A DNA stretch of 5,966 nt, from NCBI GenBank assembly GCA_025800435.1, contig JAOXRV010000164.1, forward strand, positions 1 to 5,966. The letters run 5' to 3'. Positions 1 to 4,230 of the stretch are shown here, one piece after another (positions within the stretch are counted from its first letter, which is position 1; every line of letters begins with the position of its first letter). Position numbers and translations under genes: made by a program. Source of the stretch: Cellvibrionaceae bacterium. GTDB taxonomy: Bacteria > Pseudomonadota > Gammaproteobacteria > Pseudomonadales > Cellvibrionaceae. Under the pieces are notes generated by a model. That model had not been told where the DNA came from. It searched no databases and saw only the letters and a program-made list of their open reading frames with translations.

Positions 1-630
1 GTATGACACCCGCATCGCCAAATAGGTATTTGAAAACAGCTTTACAGCTTCAGCTTCCGTAGACTCAGTTAAAAGAACTGGCACATCTGGCTTGCTCGCA
101 CCACACTGCAACAACGAGGCAAAATTCTCCGCTCGCTCTGATTTTTCACCAACAATTATTCGAGATGGATTTAGATTGTCATAAAGCGCCTTACCTTCTC
201 TCAGAAACTCTGGCGAAAACATAATGTTATTACAACAAAGCTTCTGCTTAATCCGCTTTGTGAAGCCAACTGGCACAGTAGACTTAATAACCATCACAGC
301 CGTTTCATTGGCTGCCATCACATCAGCAATAACCGACTCTACTGACGAAGTGTCAAAGTTATTTGTGTCTGGATCGTAGTCGGTAGGCGTTGCAATAACA
401 ACGTAGCTCGCATCTTTATAGGCAATCTCTTTGTTTGTTGTTGCTGTAAAATCCAGATCGTCTCTAGCTAGAAACTCTTCAACTTCTTTATCGACTATTG
501 GTGAGATGCGGTCGTTTATTCGATCAACTCGTTCTTGATCGATATCTAGTGCTACCACAGTATTGTGTTGCGCCAGCAAAAGCGCATTTGAAAGGCCCAC
601 ATAGCCTGTACCAACAACCGCTATTTTCAC
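1..630 (-). CDS. ugd: UDP-glucose 6-dehydrogenase, N-terminal 210 residues (partial)
   Basis: This enzyme oxidises UDP-glucose to UDP-glucuronate in the cytoplasm using two NAD+, supplying an acidic sugar for capsule, exopolysaccharide or LPS. I translated it from the minus strand, starting at GTG 630-628. It reads without a stop to the window edge, so the C-terminal half, including the catalytic cysteine, is missing. The N-terminal Rossmann motif is GTGYVG (residues 7-12), followed by acidic D29 at the end of the second strand. Family signatures follow: STVPVG (117-122), SPEFLREG with E141 and E145 (139-146), and K197 and N201 in the segment KLFSNTYLAMR. These correspond to the known active-site Thr, Glu, Lys and Asn of UDP-glucose dehydrogenases. 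The sequence resembles the short enterobacterial Ugd type (about 388 residues). A purine-rich GGAATAGGG stretch just upstream supports the GTG start. Its base composition is more AT-rich than the rest of the locus. Confidence 0.96.
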   Translation of the reverse strand, partial: MKIAVVGTGYVGLSNALLLAQHNTVVALDIDQERVDRINDRISPIVDKEVEEFLARDDLDFTATTNKEIAYKDASYVVIATPTDYDPDTNNFDTSSVESVIADVMAANETAVMVIKSTVPVGFTKRIKQKLCCNNIMFSPEFLREGKALYDNLNPSRIIVGEKSERAENFASLLQCGASKPDVPVLLTESTEAEAVKLFSNTYLAMRVSY

Positions 631-738
631 TTTACCCTATTCCTATTTTCCAACCAGCACAGATACCTTATCTGCACTTATATTTTTATTTACCTGGCTT
701 TGGGGCTCAGGCGTTCGCTATTTTGGGTGTTGGCTTTT

Positions 739-756
739 GCCAATATGGGTATTGGC
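739..756. repeat. 7-bp hairpin GCCAATA/TATTGGC in the ugd leader
   Basis: GCCAATA (739-745) and TATTGGC (750-756) are perfect inverted copies around a TGGG loop. A competing smaller hairpin, TTGGC (730-734) with GCCAA (739-743) around TTTT, shares the middle arm. The two units also read as an imperfect tandem repeat (725-738 and 747-762). On the minus strand the main hairpin would sit at the very 5' end of the ugd transcript if the promoter at 767-794 is used. On the plus strand it is followed by GTTTTT and looks like a terminator, but no plus-strand gene precedes it. Confidence 0.55.
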
Positions 757-766
757 GTTTTTACGA

Positions 767-794
767 ATTGTATATTTTTAATGCTTTTTGTCTG
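767..794 (-). promoter_or_regulatory. Candidate sigma-70 promoter for ugd
   Basis: On the minus strand there is a -35-like CAGACA (789-794, 4 of 6 consensus bases), a 16-base A/T-rich spacer, and a -10 TACAAT (767-772, 5 of 6). Transcription would start near 760, giving a leader of about 130 bases before the GTG at 630. This is a match by eye only; other weak boxes exist in the same AT-rich stretch. Confidence 0.4.
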
Positions 795-800
795 CATTAA
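778..800. repeat. Inverted repeat TTAATGC-N9-GCATTAA, operator-like
   Basis: Arms TTAATGC (778-784) and GCATTAA (794-800) are perfectly complementary around a 9-base centre. The repeat overlaps the -35 box of the candidate ugd promoter, where a dimeric repressor or activator could bind. The geometry suits a dimeric regulator, but I cannot assign a regulator family. Confidence 0.45.
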
Positions 801-861
801 CTAAACAACGGCGTAAATTATGGTTGCCAAACAACATCCAGTTATTCCATCTTTAACCATT

Positions 862-904
862 AAAACTTGGCGAAGGGGCCGTGGATTGGCCCCTGGCGAG
901 TTTT
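862..904 (-). terminator. Rho-independent terminator of the wcaJ-type gene
   Basis: A 7-bp GC-rich stem pairs AGGGGCC (874-880) with GGCCCCT (888-894) around a 7-base loop. An outer A/T stem pairs AAAACT (862-867) with AGTTTT (899-904) across an internal loop. On the minus strand the stem starts two bases after the TAA at 906-908 and ends in AGTTTTAAT. The outer stem is A-rich on the other side, so weak bidirectional activity is possible. The terminator separates the wcaJ-type gene from ugd, implying that ugd has its own promoter. Confidence 0.75.
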
Positions 905-905
905 A

Positions 906-2813
906 TTAATAAATATCTTTTGCGAAGAGCGTAAACGGGGTTTTAATTAAGATCTTTAGGTCTAACCATAAAGACCAGTTGTTAATGTACGCTAGGTCGT
1001 ACTCTACCCGCTCTTGCATTTTATCAATTGTTTCTGTTTCACCCCGGCAGCCGCTGATTTGGGCCAGGCCGGTTATGCCGGGCTTAATACGGTGGCGGGC
1101 CAGGTATGAGTTAATTTTTTGGCTGTAAAAGTGGTTGTGGCTTACGGCGTGGGGCCGTGGGCCTACCAGGCTCATTCTGCCTTGTAGCACGTTTATAAAT
1201 TGGGGCAGCTCATCTAGCGATGTTCTGCGTATAAACTTGCCAATTGGGGTTATGCGGTCGTCGTCTTTGGTGGCTTGTTTTACTTCGCCATCGCTTTCAT
1301 CGTGCAGGCGCATGCTGCGGAACTTCCACACTTCTATTATGCTGCCATCCCAACCATGGCGCTGCTGCTTAAATATGACCGGGCCTTTTGAGCTAAGCTT
1401 TACCAGGCCGGCTATTATTAGCATTACTGGGGCCAGGGTTAGCAGCGCCAGGGCGGCCAGGGTTCGATCCATTACATCTTTTACCACGGTGCTTAGGCGC
1501 GATGAGGTTAGCGGGCTTTCGTTTAGGGAGATAATGGGCACGCCCGATACTTCGCGCACGGAATGGTTAACCAGATTTAGGGCGTAGATATCTGGTGCCC
1601 AGATAACATCTACATTGTGGTCCATTAGCTCTACGTTTAGCTTGCTGACTTGTTGTGACAGCAGCATGGGCAGGGCGATGTATACCCGTTTTATGCCGGT
1701 GCTTTTTACCAGCTTAACTAGGGTTTCGGTATCGTTTACCAGGGTGTAGGTGTCTAGGGTTTGGCCGCTTTGGGCTTGGTTTTGGTCTTGGTTTTGTTTA
1801 TTCGCTTCATTGTCTTTATTAGCGGCATTAGCAACAAGCTGCAGCTGTTGCTGGCTTTCGCTTTGCTGCGCGCCGGCGGGGTATTCGCAGGCGGCTTCGT
1901 ATTCGTTAAAGGGGGCGCGGCGCAGGTATTTGGCGCTAAGCTTGCCAATAATGGGCACGTGGCGGGGCTTTTTGTTCTCTGGCAGTTTTACGGTAATGCT
2001 GCGGCCTAGGCCTTGGGCCAGGTTTAAGGTGTGGCCCAGGGCCAACTTTTGTGGCTTGGCGGCCTTGGCCAGAGTGGGCTTTTTAACCACTTGCACTGGG
2101 GGCTCTGGTTCGCCTTCTACTTTTATAGTGGCCACTACATTATCGCGCACCCACTGGTTGTTATTCAGGCTGCTGACCAAACGTTGGGCGATGGGGCCGG
2201 TGCCAATTACCATGGTGGGTATTGAGTGGGCGCGGCTGGCCCGGTAGATACGGGTGGCATAGCTAAAACAAAAATAGGCGGCAATTTGGCCGGCCCAGGC
2301 AATGCCTACCCACAGCAATAATACCTGGCGCGAGTAAGAGCCGCTGCTTTTTGTAACAAAGCCCAGTACCGCCAGGGCCGCCAGCACCATAAGCCAGGCC
2401 CAGCTAATGCGCAATACGCTGCGAAAATGTGAGGTAGAGCGGCTGTAAATGCCTTGGCTGGTGTAGATAAACGCAACACAAAACGCCGAGATTACCGCCA
2501 GCAGGCGGTAGTTGGGGGGCACATCGCCGTGCAGCAGGTAAACCAGGCCACACAGGCTGGCGACCACCCAGACAATGTCCGCGGCGATTTGTAAAAATGC
2601 CACCAGGTTTTGGTTGCTTTTTAGAATGCGCCGGCCGCCGCCCATGGCAGCGCCGCCGCCTAAACCATCACCCGAAAAACCCGAGCCAGCACCCGCCTGG
2701 CCTGGCCCATATCCATTTGCAGCGCCACTGTTAGCGCTGCCACCGTGTGCAGCACTGACCATTATGTGCTGCTGCCTGGGCTGCTGCCCCGGCCTGCTTA
2801 GGTGCGACTCCAT
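906..2813 (-). CDS. wcaJ: WcaJ-type undecaprenyl-phosphate glucose(sugar)-1-phosphate transferase with low-complexity inserts
   Basis: This inner-membrane enzyme starts repeat-unit synthesis by moving a sugar 1-phosphate, typically glucose, from a UDP-sugar to undecaprenyl phosphate. From ATG 2813 it has 635 residues. An N-terminal Gly/Ala-rich tract (about 23-60) is followed by four hydrophobic segments (about 70-94, 103-119, 137-154, 163-185). Next come a nucleotide-binding-like domain containing VIGTGPIAQR (from 202), a membrane hairpin (about 450-471), and the C-terminal phosphoglycosyltransferase domain. That last domain shows KFRSM (497-501), the Asp-Glu pair of LDELP (D534, E535), GPRPH (551-555) and PGITGLAQISG (578-588). 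WcaJ homologues usually have about 460-480 residues; the excess comes from the N-terminal tract and two inserts (about 231-282 and 307-354, the second Gln/Asn-rich). The symbol is family-level only; the sugar is not proven. The ATG at 2813 is preferred over GTG 2942 and ATG 2762 because only it has a well-spaced Shine-Dalgarno. Confidence 0.92.
   Translation of the reverse strand: MESHLSRPGQQPRQQHIMVSAAHGGSANSGAANGYGPGQAGAGSGFSGDGLGGGAAMGGGRRILKSNQNLVAFLQIAADIVWVVASLCGLVYLLHGDVPPNYRLLAVISAFCVAFIYTSQGIYSRSTSHFRSVLRISWAWLMVLAALAVLGFVTKSSGSYSRQVLLLWVGIAWAGQIAAYFCFSYATRIYRASRAHSIPTMVIGTGPIAQRLVSSLNNNQWVRDNVVATIKVEGEPEPPVQVVKKPTLAKAAKPQKLALGHTLNLAQGLGRSITVKLPENKKPRHVPIIGKLSAKYLRRAPFNEYEAACEYPAGAQQSESQQQLQLVANAANKDNEANKQNQDQNQAQSGQTLDTYTLVNDTETLVKLVKSTGIKRVYIALPMLLSQQVSKLNVELMDHNVDVIWAPDIYALNLVNHSVREVSGVPIISLNESPLTSSRLSTVVKDVMDRTLAALALLTLAPVMLIIAGLVKLSSKGPVIFKQQRHGWDGSIIEVWKFRSMRLHDESDGEVKQATKDDDRITPIGKFIRRTSLDELPQFINVLQGRMSLVGPRPHAVSHNHFYSQKINSYLARHRIKPGITGLAQISGCRGETETIDKMQERVEYDLAYINNWSLWLDLKILIKTPFTLFAKDIY
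2398..2422. repeat. Direct-repeat copy of a leader segment, inside the wcaJ-type gene
   Basis: Bases 2398-2414 match 4093-4109 exactly (17 bases). After a 2-base insertion (TA, 2415-2416), a further 6 bases (2417-2422) match 4110-4115. Here the sequence is the antisense of the coding strand near the third membrane segment. The plus-strand leader RNA at 4093-4115 is therefore complementary to the wcaJ-type mRNA at this place. Confidence 0.6.
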
Positions 2814-2820
2814 TGTGCTT

Positions 2821-2826
2821 ACCTGC
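2821..2826 (-). promoter_or_regulatory. Ribosome binding site deciding the 2813 start
   Basis: The minus strand reads GCAGGT, with AGG ending 8 bases before ATG 2813. The longer GTG start at 2942 has no purine-rich sequence at the right distance. The inner ATG at 2762 has AGG only about 12 bases away. Confidence 0.6.
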
Positions 2827-3000
2827 AAAATGTTACGTTGCTTGTTGCCCAATGGCCAGCATTTTACCGGCTGCCAGTGTTGGCGGCCGCACTCGGCTTT
2901 AGCGCTTGAATAAAACGCTTGGCTTATGCTGCTGTTTGCCACTGGGCTGTTTAGGCAATCTGGGTTGCCTTTGGCTTAGCTTAGCTGCGCTAAATATCGC

Positions 3001-3025
3001 GCACCCCGGGTGTTACCTTGGGTGC
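3001..3025. repeat. GC-rich hairpin in the wcaJ-type mRNA leader
   Basis: GCACCC (3001-3006) pairs with GGGTGC (3020-3025), and an inner GGT/ACC stem (3009-3011 with 3015-3017) stacks inside. If the promoter at 3098-3127 is correct, this folds in the 5' leader about 190 bases upstream of ATG 2813. A second GGGTG copy (3008-3012 region) offers alternative pairing. Its role is unknown. Confidence 0.4.
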
Positions 3026-3097
3026 CAACAGGGCTGGGGCTGCTGTATGGGCGCCGGTTTGTTTACCGTGTTGCTCAGCATTGCCGTCAGCCCGGTC

Positions 3098-3127
3098 TTT
3101 ATACTGTCATGCTTGTGTTACTGACTA
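3098..3127 (-). promoter_or_regulatory. Candidate sigma-70 promoter for the wcaJ-type gene
   Basis: On the minus strand there is TAGTCA (3122-3127, 4 of 6 -35 bases), an 18-base spacer, and TATAAA (3098-3103, 5 of 6 -10 bases). It would give a leader of about 280 bases before ATG 2813. This is the best-looking match by eye between 2814 and 3200, but it is weak at -35. Confidence 0.35.
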
Positions 3128-3150
3128 ATTATATTGCCGCCGCCCCATAG

Positions 3151-3198
3151 CTGCCGGCAAGCGCAATACCTAAAACAGGTATTGTGCCGTATTGGCAG
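3151..3198. repeat. Long imperfect palindrome upstream of the wcaJ-type promoter
   Basis: The core CAATACCT (3164-3171) and AGGTATTG (3177-3184) is perfect around AAAAC. It extends through a G-U pair to an 11-bp stem (3161-3171 with 3177-3187). After an internal loop of 5 and 6 bases, the outer arms CTGCC (3151-3155) and GGCAG (3194-3198) pair again. It lies just upstream of the candidate minus-strand promoter, where an activator or repressor would bind. There is no U-run, so a terminator is unlikely. Confidence 0.5.
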
Positions 3199-3589
3199 GC
3201 ATCAGGGTATGGCTAATTATTGTTATAAGGCTAAGGCCGGTGTTGCAGGTTTGCGGTTGGCGGGCTATTGCCCCCAAACTGCCTGCTAGACTTGCACCGG
3301 CGTTAAGCTTTTTTGGTAATCCTTGGTGTTGCTTGTTTGCGTTTGCTGCTATTTTTTGCTGCTACTTTTTTAGGCCTGGGGCTGCTTGGCTCCGTTTGCT
3401 TGCAATCCGTTTGCATTCCTGGTGGGGTTATAGTGCACCGGCCTTATGTATTTTGTTTATGCGTTTTTTATACGCGCATTAGGTATATATTTACTTTGGG
3501 TGGCGTTTGCTTTTTATTAACAGCCGCTTAACTGCCACCCAGCTGAAGCCAGTCTAGGCAATAATTTTGACCGGAGCAACACAGCTAGA
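3199..3589. other. T-rich intergenic stretch without a supported gene
   Basis: Two overlapping plus-strand open frames (3192-3482 and 3313-3531) begin at TTG codons without ribosome binding sites. They look hydrophobic only because the strand is T-rich, and they overlap each other in different frames. I do not accept either as a gene. The minus strand has no long open frame. The one clear structure is an 8-bp inverted repeat (3497-3541). The stretch could be decayed coding sequence, but I recognise no family. Confidence 0.5.
3497..3541. repeat. 8-bp inverted repeat TGGGTGGC/GCCACCCA
   Basis: TGGGTGGC (3497-3504) and GCCACCCA (3534-3541) are perfect inverted copies around a 29-base centre. 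Neither strand has a T-tract after the stem, so it is not an ordinary terminator. Its function is unknown. Confidence 0.4.
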
Positions 3590-3603
3590 GTGAACCAGTT
3601 CAC
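3590..3603. promoter_or_regulatory. Operator-like palindrome GTGAAC-CA-GTTCAC
   Basis: Two perfect 6-base arms flank a 2-base centre, 26 bases before the ATG at 3630. A -35-like TTGACC (3567-3572) lies 17 bases upstream of the palindrome, so a bound dimer would cover the place of a -10 box, although no good -10 is visible. It is compatible with a small dimeric regulator, but the family cannot be named. Confidence 0.4.
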
Positions 3604-3629
3604 ATTACCTTACAAGCTTGCAGGTTGAC

Positions 3630-3857
3630 ATGACAAAAGGGCGAATGCAACTGCTCTGCTGGCTTTTATTCAATAAGCAATTGTTTTGCTTTTTATTGGG
3701 CGGCTTGCTGTTTTTGTTTGCACTTGCCCGCCTGTTTATTGCCGTGAGTTATTTTTATTGCTTGAGTTTATTGCTCTGGCTTATTTCCCAAATTATTTGC
3801 CTTGGTTTACTGCCAGCGCCGGCCAAGCTTGCGGCCGGCCTTAGCGATGGCAAGTAG
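3630..3857 (+). CDS. Possible small hydrophobic membrane protein (75 aa), doubtful
   Basis: I do not recognise this ORF. From ATG 3630 it would encode 75 residues, with two or three hydrophobic stretches (roughly residues 7-34 and 36-60) rich in Leu, Phe and Cys, and a short polar tail ending SDGK. The ATG has CAGG five bases upstream (3621-3624), a fair Shine-Dalgarno, and the operator-like palindrome lies just before it. Against it: the whole stretch is T-rich, which makes any plus-strand frame look hydrophobic, and no conserved motif is visible. A strong GC hairpin (3818-3839) lies in its last codons. If real, it would be an inner-membrane accessory protein of the polysaccharide locus, but that is only position-based inference. 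Confidence 0.3.
   Translation: MTKGRMQLLCWLLFNKQLFCFLLGGLLFLFALARLFIAVSYFYCLSLLLWLISQIICLGLLPAPAKLAAGLSDGK
3818..3839. repeat. Strong GC hairpin GCCGGCC/GGCCGGC
   Basis: Two perfect 7-base GC-only arms (3818-3824 and 3833-3839) surround AAGCTTGC. The hairpin lies at the end of the small ORF 3630-3857 and just before the candidate promoter at 3854-3881. No U-run follows, so it is not a classic terminator. It could stall polymerase or protect an mRNA 3' end. Confidence 0.45.
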
Positions 3858-3881
3858 CAATGTTATTACATACCTTATAAT
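3854..3881 (+). promoter_or_regulatory. Candidate sigma-70 promoter for the 4231 operon
   Basis: There is a perfect -10 TATAAT (3876-3881), a 16-base spacer, and a weak -35 GTAGCA (3854-3859, 3 of 6). Transcription would begin near 3888 and produce a leader of about 343 bases. The poor -35 suggests that an activator may be needed. It is the only consensus -10 between 3600 and 4230 that I can see on this strand. Confidence 0.45.
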
Positions 3882-3980
3882 TAACTTGAAAATACACCCC
3901 TAAGCACAAGGCACCAAATAAGGCTTTGCTTATTTACCGCCTAAAAACCGCCCTGTTATTATGCCAGCGCTTTAGTTTTT

Positions 3981-3990
3981 GGCGGCAGCG
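3981..3990 (+). promoter_or_regulatory. Imperfect ops/JUMPstart-like element GGCGGCAGCG
   Basis: The ops element that recruits RfaH in polysaccharide operon leaders reads GGCGGTAG followed by a short tail. This site differs by one base (C for T at position 6) and lies in the expected place, an untranslated leader before polysaccharide genes. The changed base is in the conserved core, so RfaH recruitment is doubtful. Confidence 0.22.
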
Positions 3991-4092
3991 GCCGCCGGGG
4001 CGCAAGCCCACAGAAGCGGGATGCCTTCTGATCACGGTTGGTTAATGTGGCGCGGATGCGATGCCACTGCGGTTAACCCCAATAACCTACTT

Positions 4093-4115
4093 GCCCAGCT
4101 AATGCGCAACGCTGC
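4093..4115 (+). repeat. Leader copy of the 17+6-base repeat, antisense to the wcaJ-type mRNA
   Basis: It matches 2398-2422 with only a 2-base gap. It covers part of the 5' arm, the loop and the inner 3' arm of the leader hairpin at 4090-4125. Because the wcaJ-type gene is on the other strand, this RNA segment could pair with its mRNA. Confidence 0.55.
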
Positions 4116-4215
4116 ACGCGGCAAGCACCCACAATGACCAGATAAGGCCGGGCCCTTGGCACAACGCTTAAACACCGCACAGCAGGTGCCGTAAGCGCCA
4201 CTGGGGCCATCGCTG

Positions 4216-4221
4216 ACGGAG
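4216..4221 (+). promoter_or_regulatory. Shine-Dalgarno ACGGAG with an embedded CsrA/Rsm-like core
   Basis: GGAG (4218-4221) lies 9 bases before ATG 4231 and is the clear ribosome binding site. It also reads ACGGA, which fits the ANGGA core bound by CsrA/RsmA proteins. The only other GGA triplets in the leader are in the loops at 4019-4021 and 4054-4056. Confidence 0.5.
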
Positions 4222-4230
4222 TTATACGCC

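Larger units (their letters stand above)
631..861. other. Intergenic control region upstream of ugd
   Basis: I see no convincing gene here. The stretch separates the ugd start from the terminator of the upstream wcaJ-type gene, both on the minus strand. It holds a candidate ugd promoter, an inverted repeat over that promoter's -35 box, and a hairpin at the probable 5' end of the ugd leader; each is listed separately. If the promoter is right, the ugd leader is about 130 bases long. The open frame that crosses this region on the plus strand (498-800) overlaps ugd in antisense and has no coding character. Confidence 0.6.
3888..4230 (+). ncRNA. Long structured 5' leader of the 4231 operon (candidate cis-regulatory RNA)
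   Basis: Read by eye, this leader holds seven hairpins: (1) 3937-3948 with 3975-3985, 11 bp with one bulged T; (2) 3981-3986 with 3991-3996, which competes with (1); (3) 3998-4009, GGGC-GCAA-GCCC with a GNRA tetraloop; (4) 4011-4016 with 4025-4030, whose loop contains GGA; (5) 4040-4078, outer 6 bp and inner 5 bp, 11-base loop with GGA; (6) 4090-4125, outer 6 bp and inner 4 bp, 11-base loop; (7) 4165-4197, CGCTTA/TAAGCG plus CACC/GGTG. Hairpins 5 and 6 both carry a 5-base bulge on the 3' side. No open frame with coding character runs through it. I recognise no Rfam family. The inferred role is control of transcription elongation or translation of the operon. Confidence 0.5.

Noticed and set aside
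739..762. Plus-strand rho-independent terminator (hairpin followed by GTTTTT)
   Set aside because: No plus-strand gene ends before it; it is better explained as a leader hairpin of ugd on the other strand.
498..800. 100-residue plus-strand open frame
   Set aside because: It lies antisense to the well-supported ugd start and the ugd control region, and shows no recognisable protein features.
1135..2247. Long plus-strand ORFs (1135-1587, 1750-2247)
   Set aside because: They are antisense shadows of the WcaJ-type gene, whose frame carries intact catalytic motifs.
3192..3531. Two overlapping hydrophobic plus-strand ORFs (3192-3482, 3313-3531)
   Set aside because: Both start at TTG without a ribosome binding site, overlap in different frames, and their hydrophobicity follows from the T-rich strand.
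3625..3630. Perfect -35 hexamer TTGACA
   Set aside because: No -10-like sequence occurs 15-19 bases downstream, and it overlaps the ATG of the small ORF.
3981..4078. Possible c-di-GMP (GEMM-I) riboswitch, because of GGCGCAAGCC and nearby hairpins
   Set aside because: The conserved GGCAAACC-type first half and the GGGTTACCG-like end are missing, and the GCAA here is a simple tetraloop.
4157..4174. Sigma-54-like TGGCAC at 4157-4162
   Set aside because: The essential GC of the -12 element is absent at the required distance (TTAA is found instead of TTGC).
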